Notes: a model not told the origin generated them from the letters alone. A stretch of 64,000 nt of DNA from Asaia bogorensis (GCA_945889625.1 CAMDCE010000011.1:42707-106706); one strand, 5' to 3'. Positions 8,400 to 21,915 are shown, counted from the first letter of the stretch. Program-made: numbers and translations.

Positions 8400-9392
8400 T
8401 TAGCCACCCGTCACGCTCATGTGGCGGCGGACCGCGGGTGTGGTGTGGCGGCGGTCGATGATGAAGTCGTGGCCCTTGGGCTTGCGCGCGATCGCCTCGG
8501 TGATCGCCGCATCGAGCAGCTCGTCGCTTTCGGAGGCGCGCAAGGGCGCACGCAGGTCGGCCGCATCCTCCTGACCCAGGCACATGTAGAGCGTGCCGGT
8601 GCAGGTCAGCCGGACGCGATTGCAGCTTTCGCAGAAATTGTGGGTGAGCGGCGTGATGAAGCCCAGCCGCCCGCCGGTCTCCTCGACCTTGAAGTAGCGC
8701 GCCGGGCCGCCGGTCCGGTAGTCGGTCTCGGTCAGGGTGAAGCGGCGCGCGATCTCGGTGCGGGCAAGCGACAGCGGCAGGTACTGGTCGAGCCGCGCCT
8801 GATCGCCGATCTCGCCCATCGGCATGACTTCGATCAACACCAAGTCCATGCCGCGGCCGTGGCTGAAGCGGATCAGCTCGTCGAATTCCATGTCGTTGAC
8901 GCCGCGCAGGGCCACGGCATTGATCTTGATCTGCAGGCCGGCCTGCTGGGCGGCATCGAGGCCGCGCATCACCTGGTCGAGATCGCCCCAGCGCGTCAGT
9001 TCGCGGAATTTTTCCTTGTCGAGCGTGTCCATCGAGACGTTGACCCGGCGCACGCCGATGTCGGCCAGCTCGCGGGCGTACTTGGCGAGCTGGCTGCCGT
9101 TGGTGGTGAGCGTCAGCTCGTCGAGCGCGCCGCTCTCGAGGTGCCGGCCGAGGCCGCGGAACAGCGACATCACGTTCTTGCGCACCAGCGGCTCGCCGCC
9201 GGTCATGCGCAGCTTCCTGACGCCGCGGCGCACGAAGGTGCTGCACAGGCGCTCGAGCTCCTCCAGCGAGAGGACCTCGGCCTTGGGCAGGAAGGTCATG
9301 TCCTCGGCCATGCAGTACACGCAGCGGAAGTCGCAGCGGTCCGTCACCGAGACGCGCAGGTAGGAAATATGGCGGCCAAACGGGTCAATCAT
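8400..9392 (-). CDS. moaA: GTP 3',8-cyclase MoaA, molybdenum cofactor biosynthesis
   Basis: A 330-residue radical SAM enzyme. The N-terminal iron-sulfur site is C20, C24 and C27 in [13 protein letters not shown]. The second cluster, which binds GTP, is in [13 protein letters not shown], with a further Cys in YMCLGQED. It has the C-terminal Gly-Gly (TGG) needed for activity. With MoaC it converts GTP to cyclic pyranopterin monophosphate, the first step of molybdopterin synthesis. The sulfite dehydrogenase subunit in this window is a user of the cofactor. It lies 29 bp upstream of the ligase gene's end, in the same direction. Confidence 0.97.
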   Translation of the reverse strand: MIDPFGRHISYLRVSVTDRCDFRCVYCMAEDMTFLPKAEVLSLEELERLCSTFVRRGVRKLRMTGGEPLVRKNVMSLFRGLGRHLESGALDELTLTTNGSQLAKYARELADIGVRRVNVSMDTLDKEKFRELTRWGDLDQVMRGLDAAQQAGLQIKINAVALRGVNDMEFDELIRFSHGRGMDLVLIEVMPMGEIGDQARLDQYLPLSLARTEIARRFTLTETDYRTGGPARYFKVEETGGRLGFITPLTHNFCESCNRVRLTCTGTLYMCLGQEDAADLRAPLRASESDELLDAAITEAIARKPKGHDFIIDRRHTTPAVRRHMSVTGG

Positions 9393-9421
9393 GTCACCTA
9401 GATAATGGTATTGCGGGTCTG

Positions 9422-10999
9422 CTACGGCAAGAGCCGCAACAGATTGTCGACCGTATCGGCCTCGGACGCGGGCTTGTCCCTACGGATGCGATGGATACGC
9501 GGGAAACGCAGCGCCAGGCCCGATTTGTGGCGGGTCGAGCGGGCGATGCCGTCGAAGGCGATTTCCAGCACCAGCTGCTGCTCGACCTCACGCACCGGGC
9601 CGAAGCGGTTGGTGGTGTGGTCGCGCACCCACTTGTCGAGCCAGCGCAGATCCTCGTCGGTGAAGCCGAAATAGGCCTTGCCGACCGGCGCCAGCTCGCG
9701 CTTGCTCTCGGCGTCGCGCCAGCAGCCGAAGGTGAAATCCGAATAGAACGAGCTCCTCTTGCCGTGGCCGCGCTGGGCGTACATCAGCACGCAGTCGGCC
9801 AGCATCGGATCGCGCTTCCATTTGAACCACGGGCCCTTGGGCCGGCCGGCAAGATAGGCGCTATCGGCCCGCTTCAGCATCAGGCCCTCGATGCCGTCCT
9901 GGCGCATTTCCGCTCGCATCCGAGCCAGCGTCTCCCAGTCGCCGAATGGCACCAGCGGCGAGACGTCGAAGCGCTGGCGAGGCTTCAACGCCATCCATAC
10001 CTCCAGGTGCGTGCGGCGCCGGTCGAAGGAGAGCGCCCGCAGATCCGCGCCTTCCAGCCACAGCACGTCGTAGAGCCTGACATGCGCGGGATGCTCCTTC
10101 AGCATCTTGGGAGTCACGGTCTTGCGGTTGAGCCGCTGCTGCAGGTCGTTGAATGGCGCCACCGCGGCCTCGCGGCGCACCAGCAGCTCGCCGTCGAACA
10201 CGCCGTCGAAGTCGATGGCCTCGACGATGTCGGGGAAGGCGCCCGAGACATCCTCGCCGCCGCGGCTATAGAGGCGCTTGATGCCACCCGAGGAGGCTAC
10301 CTGGACGCGGATGCCGTCCCATTTCCATTCGGCGCGGAAATGCGCCGGATCGAGCGCCTCGAGTTCGGCGCGCTCGATCGGGTTGGCCAGCATGGGCGGC
10401 AGGAAGGCGCCGCCGGCGTTGCTCTGCGGCCGGGGTGCACCCTGGAGCAGCCAGTCGAACAGCGGACGGTAAGGCGGTGAGAGGCCGTGCCAGACCTCTT
10501 CGACTGCGTCGACCGGCTGGTTGCCGATGTTGGCCGCGGCCTGCTTGGCCAGCCGCGCCGAGACACCGATGCGCAGCGCGCCGGTCAGGAGCTTCAGGAG
10601 CGCCCAGCGGCCGGTCGAATCGAGCGCATCCAGCCAGCGTTTCAGGATCGCCGGCGTCTGGGTGCGGCTGGCGCGCTGCAGGGTTTCGACGACGTCAGCC
10701 AAGGCCGGCGGCGGCCCGGCCGCGGGATCGGTCTCCCAGATCAGCGCCAAGGTCTCGGCGAGATCGCCGACATAGTCGTAGGAGAGAGCAAACAGCTCTT
10801 CGCCGATCTTCTCCTGGCCGAAGCCGCGCAGCAAAGCAGGCTTGGCGGCCGGGAAGTCGAGCCCGCCGGTCAGTGCCGCCAGCGCCCAGCCGCGGCCGGG
10901 ATCGGGCGTCTGGCGCAGGTAGGTCTCGATCAGCCGAAGCTTGGCATTGCGCGCCGGCTGGAAGGAGAGCGAGTCGAGCAGCTCGGCGAAGGCCTGCAC
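9422..10999 (-). CDS. ATP-dependent DNA ligase of the ligase-associated repair cluster
   Basis: A 525-residue ligase. The start is a GTG at 10999 ([11 protein letters not shown]), one base after the exonuclease stop and preceded by GAGGAAGAAGG inside that gene. The N-terminal ligase domain covers about 1-195. The adenylation motif is EWKWDGIRV with Lys226; motif III is FDGELLV, motif IV EGLMLK and motif V FKWKRDP; an OB domain follows. It seals nicks in an ATP-dependent manner. Together with the exonuclease upstream and the divergent Lhr helicase, it forms a widespread bacterial repair cluster whose exact substrate is not settled. It is not the essential NAD-dependent LigA. Confidence 0.92.
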   Translation of the reverse strand: MQAFAELLDSLSFQPARNAKLRLIETYLRQTPDPGRGWALAALTGGLDFPAAKPALLRGFGQEKIGEELFALSYDYVGDLAETLALIWETDPAAGPPPALADVVETLQRASRTQTPAILKRWLDALDSTGRWALLKLLTGALRIGVSARLAKQAAANIGNQPVDAVEEVWHGLSPPYRPLFDWLLQGAPRPQSNAGGAFLPPMLANPIERAELEALDPAHFRAEWKWDGIRVQVASSGGIKRLYSRGGEDVSGAFPDIVEAIDFDGVFDGELLVRREAAVAPFNDLQQRLNRKTVTPKMLKEHPAHVRLYDVLWLEGADLRALSFDRRRTHLEVWMALKPRQRFDVSPLVPFGDWETLARMRAEMRQDGIEGLMLKRADSAYLAGRPKGPWFKWKRDPMLADCVLMYAQRGHGKRSSFYSDFTFGCWRDAESKRELAPVGKAYFGFTDEDLRWLDKWVRDHTTNRFGPVREVEQQLVLEIAFDGIARSTRHKSGLALRFPRIHRIRRDKPASEADTVDNLLRLLP

Positions 11000-11000
11000 C

Positions 11001-12020
11001 TTAGGCGCCTTCTTCCTCGCGGCCGGCCAGATGCAGCGCCTCGGCGTCGATGCCGATCGAGCGCGCATAGTGCACCAGCGCCTCCTCGCGCCCGTGCGTC
11101 ACCCAGACCTTGGGCGCGCCGACGTCCTTCAGGGTCTGGGTCAGCTCGGGCCAGTCGGCATGGTCGGAAATGACCAGCGGCAGTTCGGCGCCGCGCTGGC
11201 GGGCACGGGCACGCACGCCCATCCAGCCCGAACACACCGCCGAGATCGGATCGGCAAAACGTCGCGACCAGCGATCGGCCATGGCCGAGGGCGGACAAAG
11301 AACGATGGCGCCCTTGAAGCTCTCGAGGATCGCGTCGGACACGGGCGCGATGTCGCCGAGATCGACGCCGCGCGCCTGGTAGAGCTCGCAGAGCGACAAC
11401 AGCGCCCCGTGCAGCCAGAGGCGCTTGTCGTAGCCCGCGGCGCGCAGAAGCCTGATCACGCGCTGGCACTTGCCCAGCGCATAGACGCCCACCAGATGAG
11501 TGCGTTCGGGGAAGGTCGCGACGGACTTCAAGAGCTTGCCGATCTCGCCGGCATCGGAGGGATGATGGAAGACAGGCAGGGCAAAAGTCGCCTCGGTAAT
11601 GAAGACGTCGCATGCCACCGGCTCGAACGGCGGGCAGGTCGCGTCGGGTCGACGCTTGAAGTCGCCCGACACCACAATGCGCTGGCCATCGTATTCCAGG
11701 ACCGCCTGCGCCGAGCCGAGAATATGGCCGGCAGGTGCCAGGCGGACGTCGACCTTGCCGAGACGCACCGTTTCGCCATAGGCCAGTGGCTGTTGCGCGG
11801 TATCCGGCATGGACTCGAAACGGGCGCGCATGATGGCGAGCGTTTCGGGCGTGGCGAGCGCGGCGCGATGACCGGGTCGCGCATGGTCGCCGTGGCCATG
11901 GGTGATTACCGCGCGGGATACCGCGACGGCGGGATCGACGTAGAAATCACCGGGCTCGCAGTATAGCCCGCGCGGCGTGGGATAGAGCCAGGAGCGGGGA
12001 TCGGTGCTGTCGGTTGCCAT
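11001..12020 (-). CDS. Ligase-associated metallo-beta-lactamase/beta-CASP exonuclease
   Basis: A 339-residue nuclease of the metallo-beta-lactamase fold with a beta-CASP insert. The metal site is HGHGDHARPG at about residues 41-50, with later ligands in GHILGSAQ, SGDFKRRPD and ISDHADWPEL. It resembles the 3'-processing factor-like exonucleases found beside ATP-dependent ligases and probably trims DNA ends before sealing. Its stop is one base from the ligase GTG start, so the pair is translationally coupled. Its ATG is only 28 bp from the chosen start of the divergent helicase. Confidence 0.92.
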   Translation of the reverse strand: MATDSTDPRSWLYPTPRGLYCEPGDFYVDPAVAVSRAVITHGHGDHARPGHRAALATPETLAIMRARFESMPDTAQQPLAYGETVRLGKVDVRLAPAGHILGSAQAVLEYDGQRIVVSGDFKRRPDATCPPFEPVACDVFITEATFALPVFHHPSDAGEIGKLLKSVATFPERTHLVGVYALGKCQRVIRLLRAAGYDKRLWLHGALLSLCELYQARGVDLGDIAPVSDAILESFKGAIVLCPPSAMADRWSRRFADPISAVCSGWMGVRARARQRGAELPLVISDHADWPELTQTLKDVGAPKVWVTHGREEALVHYARSIGIDAEALHLAGREEEGA

Positions 12021-12048
12021 GGGGCGCGTTGCATCCTACCCAACCCAT

Positions 12049-14493
12049 ATGGGGCTGCCCGATCTGTTTTCACGCTGGTTCGAAAGCCGTGGCTGGACGC
12101 CTCGCCGGCACCAACTGGCGCTGGTCGATCTGGCAGCAGAGGGCAAGAGCGCGCTGCTGATCGCGCCGACCGGCGGCGGCAAGACCCTGGCGGGATTTCT
12201 GCCCTCCCTGATCGAGCTCACCGAACGCCGCCAGGCCGGCAAGGACCTCGCCCACGCCAAGGGCAAGGGCGAGTTGCACACGCTTTACATCTCCCCGCTC
12301 AAGGCGCTGGCAAACGACATTCGCCGCAACCTCGAAGCGCCGATCGCCGAGATGACCCTGCCGGTGCGGGCTGAGAGCCGGACCGGCGACACGCCGCAGA
12401 GCCGTCGTTTGCGCCAGCGCGAGCGGCCGCCCGACCTGCTGCTGACCACGCCTGAATCGCTGGCGCTGCTGTTGTCCTATCCCGACGCGGAAAAGTTCTT
12501 CGCCAACCTGCGTTGCGTCATCGTCGATGAGCTGCATGCGCTGGCGACCACCAAGCGCGGCCACCATCTCGCGCTCTGCCTGGCGCGCGTCGCCGCGCTT
12601 GCGCTGCAAGCCCGCTTCGTCGGCCTGTCGGCCACCGTCGCCGACCCGCCGGCGCTCGCCGACTTTCTTCGGCTGCGCGATCAGCCGGTCGAGATCGTCG
12701 AGGGTGAGCCAGGGGCTCCGCCTGTAGTCACGCTGGTCGACGCCCAGGAGCGCACCCCGTGGGGTGGGCACATGGGCCGCCACGCCCTGCCCGAGATCTA
12801 CAACATCATCCGCCAGCACAAGACCTCGATCGTGTTCGTCAATACGCGCGCCCAGGCCGAACTGGCCTTCGATGGCCTATGGCGCGTGAATGACGACAAT
12901 CTGACAATCGGCCTGCATCACGGCTCGCTCGCGGTCGAACAGCGCCGCAAGGTCGAGGCGGCGATGGCGGCCGGCAGGCTGCGCGCCGTGGTGGCGACGT
13001 CGTCGCTCGACCTCGGCATCGACTGGGGCGATGTCGATCTGGTGATCCAGCTCGGCGCGCCCAAGGGCGTCAGTCGCCTGATGCAGCGCATCGGCCGCGC
13101 CAACCACCGGCTGGAGGAGCCGAGCCGCGCCATGATCGCGCCGGCCAACCGCTTCGAGGTCCTGGAATCGCTGGCGGCACTCGAGGCCGTCGAGGCGCGC
13201 GAGCTCGACGGCGATCCGGCGCGGCCGCCCTGCCTCGACGTGCTGGCCCAGCACATTGTCGGCTCGGCCTGCGCCCAGCCGATCGACCGCGAGGCCTTCT
13301 TCCACGAGATACGCCGTGCCCAACCCTATCGGGATCTTCCGCGCAAGGACTTCGACGATACCTTCGATTTCGTGGCCACCGGCGGTTACGCGCTGGCGGC
13401 CTACGAAAAGTGGCACCGGCTGAAGCAACTTCCCGATGGCCGCTGGATGCTCGCTTCGCCGCTGGTGGCGCGGCAGTTCCGCATGAACGTCGGCACCATC
13501 GTCGAGCTGCCGCTGCTCAAGGTGAAGCTGCGGCGCGGGCCGGTGCTGGGCGAGGTCGAGGAGGCCTTCATCCAGGGACTGGTGCCGGGCGACACTTTCG
13601 TCTTTGCCGGCCGCATGCTGCGCTTCGAGGGCGTACGCGAGCTGGTCGCACAATGTTCGCTGGCGACCGGCGGCGATCCCAAGGTGCCGGCTTATGGCGG
13701 CGGCCGCCTCCCGCTCTCGACCTTCCTGGCCGAGCGCGTGCGCGGCATCCTTCAAGATCCGTCTCGGCATCCCAAGCTGCCGGCCGAGGTGCGTCAGTGG
13801 CTCGATATCCAGCGTTGGCGCTCGACCTTGCCGATCAGCGATCGCCTGCTGATCGAGGGGTTTCCGCGCGGCGGCAAGCAGTTCATCGTGGCCTACTGCT
13901 TCGAGGGCCGTAACGCCCACCAGACGCTGGGCATGCTGCTCACCCGCCGCATGGAGCGCCTGGGTCTGAAGCCCTTGGGTTTCGTCGCGACAGATTATGT
14001 ACTTGGCCTGTGGGGGCTCAGGCCGCCTACCAAGGCGCAGCTCGACCAGCTGTTCGACGAGGACATGCTGGGCGACGACCTCGAGAGCTGGATGGACGAA
14101 TCGACCATGCTGCGACGCTCGTTCCGCAACGTCGCGGTGATCGCCGGCCTGATCGAGCGGCGCTTTCCCGGCGAGGAGAAGTCGCGACGCCAGGTGACCT
14201 TCAGCTCGGACCTGATCTACGACACGCTGCGCAAGCACGAACCCGACCATATCCTGCTGCGGGCCACCCGCCAGGACGCCGCCTGGCAGCTCGCGGACCT
14301 CAAGCGCCTGGGCGAGCTCCTGAAGCGGGCCAAGGGTCGCATCGACTATCGCCGGCTCGACCGCATTTCGCCGCTCGCCGTGCCGGTGCTGCTGGAGATC
14401 GGCAAGGTAAGCGTGCTGGGCGGCACCGGCGAGGACGAGTTGTTGGACATGGCGGCGCAAGAATTGATCGATGAAGCGACGCGCCTGTCGTAG
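12049..14493 (+). CDS. Ligase-associated Lhr-core type DEXH-box helicase
   Basis: An 814-residue superfamily 2 helicase. I start it at 12049 (MGLPDLFSRWF), the conserved family N-terminus; an in-frame ATG at 12019 or an upstream start at 12004 would run into the divergent exonuclease gene. Walker A is APTGGGKTLAG with Lys45; the DEXH box is VDELHAL. Helicase C motifs include HHGSLAVEQRR and MQRIGRANHR, followed by the winged-helix and Lhr C-terminal domains. It is expected to unwind DNA 3' to 5' during repair with the ligase and exonuclease. The metallophosphoesterase PdeM that commonly follows this gene is not here; a serine hydrolase follows instead. Confidence 0.93.
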   Translation: MGLPDLFSRWFESRGWTPRRHQLALVDLAAEGKSALLIAPTGGGKTLAGFLPSLIELTERRQAGKDLAHAKGKGELHTLYISPLKALANDIRRNLEAPIAEMTLPVRAESRTGDTPQSRRLRQRERPPDLLLTTPESLALLLSYPDAEKFFANLRCVIVDELHALATTKRGHHLALCLARVAALALQARFVGLSATVADPPALADFLRLRDQPVEIVEGEPGAPPVVTLVDAQERTPWGGHMGRHALPEIYNIIRQHKTSIVFVNTRAQAELAFDGLWRVNDDNLTIGLHHGSLAVEQRRKVEAAMAAGRLRAVVATSSLDLGIDWGDVDLVIQLGAPKGVSRLMQRIGRANHRLEEPSRAMIAPANRFEVLESLAALEAVEARELDGDPARPPCLDVLAQHIVGSACAQPIDREAFFHEIRRAQPYRDLPRKDFDDTFDFVATGGYALAAYEKWHRLKQLPDGRWMLASPLVARQFRMNVGTIVELPLLKVKLRRGPVLGEVEEAFIQGLVPGDTFVFAGRMLRFEGVRELVAQCSLATGGDPKVPAYGGGRLPLSTFLAERVRGILQDPSRHPKLPAEVRQWLDIQRWRSTLPISDRLLIEGFPRGGKQFIVAYCFEGRNAHQTLGMLLTRRMERLGLKPLGFVATDYVLGLWGLRPPTKAQLDQLFDEDMLGDDLESWMDESTMLRRSFRNVAVIAGLIERRFPGEEKSRRQVTFSSDLIYDTLRKHEPDHILLRATRQDAAWQLADLKRLGELLKRAKGRIDYRRLDRISPLAVPVLLEIGKVSVLGGTGEDELLDMAAQELIDEATRLS

Positions 14494-14519
14494 GATCGTT
14501 GGGAAGAATTGGAGGACTC

Positions 14520-15629
14520 ATGGATGTCGCCCAGACGCTGAAGGACGCCGTAGCCGCCGGCGACGTGCCGGGCGTGGCGGCGGCTGCGGCGACCGACGGG
14601 GGCGTGATCTTCGAAGGCGCCGCCGGTGGGCTCAAGCCCGACAGCGTGATCTGGATCGCCTCGATGACCAAGGCCATCACGGGTGCGGCCGCCATGCAGC
14701 TCGTGGAGCAGGGCAAGCTCTCGCTCGATGCGCCGGCCGCCGATGTCGTGCCGGAGATCGCGGACAAGCAGGTGCTGGTCGGCATCGGTGCCGACGGCAC
14801 GGTGAAGACGCGCCCACCGAAGCGGCCGGTCACGCTGCGCCACCTGCTGACCCACACCTCGGGTATGGGCTACGACACCTGGGACGCCGACATCGCGCGT
14901 TACGTCCAGGTCACGGGCATACCGAAGCCCGCTTCGCGCCAGGTGTTGGCGACGCCTCTGCTGTTCGATCCGGGTGAGCACTGGGAGTACAGTATCTCGA
15001 TCGACTGGGCGGGACTGATGGTCGAGGCGGTGAGCGGCATGAGGCTCGACCGCTATATGAAGGAAAACCTGTTCGATGCGCTCGAGATGTCCGACACCGG
15101 CTTCAAGATCGGGCCGGCACAACGGCCGCGCAAGGCTGCGGTTCATGTCAGGAAAGAAGGCGGCGGCTTCACCGCCACCGACCATGAGCTCGACCAGAAT
15201 CCGGAAGTCTTCATGGGCGGCGGGGCGCTCTATTCGACGGTGAACGACTATCTGAAGTTCACGCGCGCCCTGCTGGCGGGTGGCGGTTCCATTTTGAGGC
15301 CCGCGACGGTGGCGCTGATGTCGGTCAATTCGATGGCCGCCGGCGTGTCGTGCCGGCCGCTCAAGACCCAGCTGCCCAATCGCAGCACCGACATGGATTT
15401 CGTCGATGGCATGAAGTGGGGACTGACCTTTATGATCAACCCGGCGGCCTTTCCCGGCCGCCGCTCGGCGAACAGCCTGACCTGGGGCGGGCTGGCCAAC
15501 TCCTACTTCTGGATCGATCCGGTGAAGAAAGTAACCGGCGTCTGGGCGACCCAGCTCCTGCCGTTCTACGACGCCCGTGCGGTGGCGCGGTTCGAGGATT
15601 TCGAGCGTGGGGTCTATGCCGCGCTTTGA
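14520..15629 (+). CDS. Serine hydrolase, beta-lactamase/class C esterase family
   Basis: A 369-residue protein with start at 14520 (MDVAQTLKD) behind a GGAGG ribosome site. The nucleophile motif S-x-x-K is SMTK at residues 48-51. The second motif, normally Y-x-N, reads YSI within EHWEYSISIDW, as in many esterases of this family. LRHLLTHTSGMGYD is the conserved helix. There is no signal peptide, so it is probably a cytoplasmic esterase or amidase and not a resistance enzyme. It starts 26 bp after the helicase gene in the place often held by pdeM, but the two are unrelated. It converges directly with the small gene at 15630. Confidence 0.85.
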   Translation: MDVAQTLKDAVAAGDVPGVAAAAATDGGVIFEGAAGGLKPDSVIWIASMTKAITGAAAMQLVEQGKLSLDAPAADVVPEIADKQVLVGIGADGTVKTRPPKRPVTLRHLLTHTSGMGYDTWDADIARYVQVTGIPKPASRQVLATPLLFDPGEHWEYSISIDWAGLMVEAVSGMRLDRYMKENLFDALEMSDTGFKIGPAQRPRKAAVHVRKEGGGFTATDHELDQNPEVFMGGGALYSTVNDYLKFTRALLAGGGSILRPATVALMSVNSMAAGVSCRPLKTQLPNRSTDMDFVDGMKWGLTFMINPAAFPGRRSANSLTWGGLANSYFWIDPVKKVTGVWATQLLPFYDARAVARFEDFERGVYAAL

Positions 15630-16001
15630 TCAATGCTCGGCGAGCCGTCGGTATTTCACCTCGAGGCGCGTCAGCACGGCGAGATTGCGCGTGGCCTCGG
15701 CACCGGCCCAGCGGCGGTTGACGGCGGCAGCTTCGCGGATGCGCGCCAGCGTGCGTCGGTAGGTGTCGGCCCAGGCCGTTCCATCGTCGGACTGCACGCC
15801 TTCGCGCATCGCCCGGTCGAGTGTGGCGTCAATGTTGATCATGCGGCAGGTGTAGCCGTAGGCCACGATCCGCAGATCGCGCGAAGCGATCCAGGCTTCC
15901 AGCGTGCTCGGCACATAGCGCGGGCAATCCTCCAGCGCCTGCGCACCGGCTGGCGTCGCGAAAATCAGCAAAGCGGTGAGGAGGAATGAAAACCTACGCA
16001 A
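15630..16001 (-). CDS. Small exported protein downstream of dnaE2, function unknown
   Basis: A 123-residue protein with a Sec signal peptide (MRRFSFLLTALLIFATPAGAQA) starting from a TTG codon at 16001. The mature part is helical and polar with two Cys residues (C27 and C52), possibly forming a disulfide. I recognise no family. The start is only 15 bp past the dnaE2 stop in the same direction, so it may be read with the mutasome operon, although a periplasmic protein has no evident place in SOS mutagenesis. Its 3' end abuts the serine hydrolase stop with no gap. The TTG start is the only reasonable one. Confidence 0.6.
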   Translation of the reverse strand: MRRFSFLLTALLIFATPAGAQALEDCPRYVPSTLEAWIASRDLRIVAYGYTCRMINIDATLDRAMREGVQSDDGTAWADTYRRTLARIREAAAVNRRWAGAEATRNLAVLTRLEVKYRRLAEH

Positions 16002-16016
16002 CGGCGGGCAGCAGCC

Positions 16017-19442
<3,426 letters not shown>

Positions 19443-19448
19443 GGCCGT

Positions 19449-21131
19449 TCACGCGCAAAACCCATGCAGGAACCACTTGGTCGTGCCGATGCCGGCCGCG
19501 GCATTGTGCGACCCGTCGCGGAACAGCCAGAAGCGGCCGCCATCATCGTCCTCGACCCGATAGTAATCGCGCACCGGCGGGACGATGTTCGCCGGCATGA
19601 CGCGACCGTTGGGGCGCGGCCGCCACCATTCGTCGGCCAGCCGCTCCGGACCTTCGACTCTCACGACCTTGTGGGCGTGATGACGCCAGCTGAACTGCTT
19701 GGGGGGATCGTCGGGCATCTGGGCCACGACATCGACCGGCTCGGGCCGCTGCAGCAGCCGCGTCGGCCGCGCGCCCTTCATCGATGCCAGACGCTCCCAG
19801 GCGCCTTCCGGCGCCGATGGGGCGGAAATGGGCCCTGCCGTCTGCACGCGCTCCGGCAGGTGGCTGTCGCGCGGCAGCAGGTGCACCACGTTCTCCGCCC
19901 CCAGGCGCAGCGCCAGCCGGTCGGCGAGATCGATCGTGCCGTCCTCGCCGAGCGGGTTGGCGTTCGTTCCGGTCGCGGGCAAGGCGTCCTGCGTGCCGCT
20001 CCAGGCCTCGACCTCGGGCGCCGCCAGGATCATCAGCTCGACGCCATAGCCGGGATCGAGCTCGCCCAGCTTCTCCTCGAAGAGTTTCATCAGTTTGGGG
20101 TTGTCGCGATTGGGCCGGCTGGTGCCGATCGAGGTGCGGTCGACCGAGCCGTCGACCCTGTAGAGCGTGATCTCGAGCTTGCGCGCGCCCACCCTTGCCT
20201 GTTCGAACTGCCTGCAGAGGGCGGCGAGCAGGCGGCTGGTTGCAGCGGCAATGTCCTCCGGCCGGCCGATCGGCTCGGCGAAGGTAAGCCGTGTACGGAA
20301 GGCAGGGGCAGGCCGGCGCGGCTCGATCGGCTCGTCGAGCGCGCCCAGCGCCTGGTCGAGACGGGCGAGCGGCTGGTCGCCGAAACGTCGCGCGAGCGGC
20401 GCGCGCGGCAGGGAATAGAGATCGCCGACGCGGCGCAGCCCGAGCTTCAGGAAGGTTTCCAGGATCGGTGTATCGAGCCGCAGCCCGTCGACCGGCAGCG
20501 ACGCGAGCGCTGCGCGCTGGCCATGACGCGGGCAGAAGAGGTCGGCCTGGCGTTCGGCAAAGCGTGCCAGCGCCCAGGCCGCGCCCGCCGTGTCGGCCAT
20601 GGCGGCGCGGCAGGTGAAATCGTGACGTGCGAGACGCTCGACCAGGTCTGCCAGCAGCGCGCGCTCGCCCGTTTCATCCTTGCCGAAGAGATGGCCGCAG
20701 CCGCTCACGTCGAGCAGCAGGCCGGCATCGCCGCCGAAGCCGCCGGCGCTGCAGCTCTCCGTGCCTTCTTCGGCGATGGCGCCGCCCAGCGGATCGATCG
20801 CCACCCACGGTGTGTAGCGGTCGCACCAGTTGGCAAGCGTCTCGACCAGGCGACGGTCGGCCTGCGGTTCGACGGCTGATGTGACCAGGTCGGGCACGAG
20901 CGTGCGCGCGTCGGCCAGCCGCATGTAGGTGCGCAAACCGGCCGCACGGGCATGCGGGTTGACAGCCGCGAGCCGCGGGCAGCTGTCGAGCCAGACGACG
21001 GTGGCGGCGGCCCTAACCGACCAGTCTCTGGCTCTCGCCGGAGACCAATCTCGCGGCGTCGAACTCTGTCCAGTCCGCGCCAGCCGATCGGTCGAGAGCT
21101 TGGGGAACCACAGCGAGACTATGCGTTTCAT
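19449..21131 (-). CDS. imuB: ImuB, inactive Y-family polymerase-like mutasome hub
   Basis: A 560-residue protein. The start at 21131 (MKRIVSLWFPKLSTDRL) is the conserved family N-terminus, placing it 119 bp inside the 3' end of imuA. The Y-family palm is present, but the catalytic acidic residues of DinB-type enzymes are not evident, as is usual for ImuB. Later regions include the finger/little-finger segment (LGLRRVGDLYSLPR) and the long C-terminal tail (WWRPRPNGRVMPANIVPPV, RDYYRVEDDDGGRFWLFRDG). ImuB links DnaE2 and the beta clamp. Its stop is 6 bp before the dnaE2 start, so the three genes are one operon under the upstream LexA box. Confidence 0.93.
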   Translation of the reverse strand: MKRIVSLWFPKLSTDRLARTGQSSTPRDWSPARARDWSVRAAATVVWLDSCPRLAAVNPHARAAGLRTYMRLADARTLVPDLVTSAVEPQADRRLVETLANWCDRYTPWVAIDPLGGAIAEEGTESCSAGGFGGDAGLLLDVSGCGHLFGKDETGERALLADLVERLARHDFTCRAAMADTAGAAWALARFAERQADLFCPRHGQRAALASLPVDGLRLDTPILETFLKLGLRRVGDLYSLPRAPLARRFGDQPLARLDQALGALDEPIEPRRPAPAFRTRLTFAEPIGRPEDIAAATSRLLAALCRQFEQARVGARKLEITLYRVDGSVDRTSIGTSRPNRDNPKLMKLFEEKLGELDPGYGVELMILAAPEVEAWSGTQDALPATGTNANPLGEDGTIDLADRLALRLGAENVVHLLPRDSHLPERVQTAGPISAPSAPEGAWERLASMKGARPTRLLQRPEPVDVVAQMPDDPPKQFSWRHHAHKVVRVEGPERLADEWWRPRPNGRVMPANIVPPVRDYYRVEDDDGGRFWLFRDGSHNAAAGIGTTKWFLHGFCA

Positions 21132-21876
21132 CGTTCCACTCCACGAGCCAGGACGGGATTTCCGCGACGGACGGCGCGCCAAAACGATTGCGTCTGAGTT
21201 CGATACGCCAGCGCGCGGTACCGATGTCCTTCAGGCCCGGCGTCGAGTGCGAGGGCGCCGAAGCGACCCGCCAGCGCGTCACGCACACGCTTTGCGGCGG
21301 CGCGGGCTGCGGCCGCAGCAGCAAAGCGGGCATGCCGTTCTTCTCGGCGGCGAGCGAGAGACGGCGACCGGCAGTGGGATCGGCGGCGCGGGTTTCTCCG
21401 AGCACGGCGGCGACGCCGGGGCAGCGCAGACCTTCCTCCATCGCCCAGAACACGTCTTCCTCACGCCGCGCCGTGACCATCAGCAGGCGCGCCGGATCGA
21501 ACCACGCCGAAAGTGCCGGCGCGTAAGGCGGGGCGTCGAACACGCCGGACGGTTGGCGGCACCACAGCAGCGTTCCCGGTCCGAAACGACTCATCAGGTG
21601 GGCGGCAAAACCCAGCGCGGCGCCATCATGGGCGGCGATGCGGCCGGAGGGGGTGGGTCCCGCCTCGATCTCATGCAGGGCGCCGGTCAGCAGCCCGCCC
21701 TCGGGCAACAGGCCATCGATGGCCGGCAGGCCGAGCGGGCAGGCAACGTGGCCGGCACGCTGGGCGCTATGCGCACGCTCCAGCCGGCGGATGCGCTCGC
21801 GCAGTTCCGTCGAAACCGGCCCCCTCAAATCGTTGGCGACAGGGGGAGCAAAGGCACTTGGGGAAATGACGGGCAT
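21013..21876 (-). CDS. imuA: ImuA, RecA/SulA-like mutasome protein
   Basis: A 287-residue RecA-like protein lacking a canonical Walker A motif. Its features are ACPLGLPAIDGLLPEGGLLTGALHEIEAG at about 45-73 and the paralogous core GTLLWCRQ and LLMVTARREEDVFWAMEEGL. It is the first gene of the imuA-imuB-dnaE2 SOS operon and is required with them for induced mutagenesis. The ATG is at 21876, with a LexA box 40 bp upstream. It overlaps imuB by 119 bp, longer than the usual few bases. Confidence 0.9.
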   Translation of the reverse strand: MPVISPSAFAPPVANDLRGPVSTELRERIRRLERAHSAQRAGHVACPLGLPAIDGLLPEGGLLTGALHEIEAGPTPSGRIAAHDGAALGFAAHLMSRFGPGTLLWCRQPSGVFDAPPYAPALSAWFDPARLLMVTARREEDVFWAMEEGLRCPGVAAVLGETRAADPTAGRRLSLAAEKNGMPALLLRPQPAPPQSVCVTRWRVASAPSHSTPGLKDIGTARWRIELRRNRFGAPSVAEIPSWLVEWNDETHSLAVVPQALDRSAGADWTEFDAARLVSGESQRLVG

Positions 21877-21915
21877 TGCCCCCTCAATTCAGGCTTTTCA
21901 CAGTTGGGGATAAAT

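Noticed and set aside
7734..9401. A 555-codon plus-strand open frame across the DMT transporter and moaA
   Set aside because: It spans two real convergent genes out of frame and has no recognisable domain.
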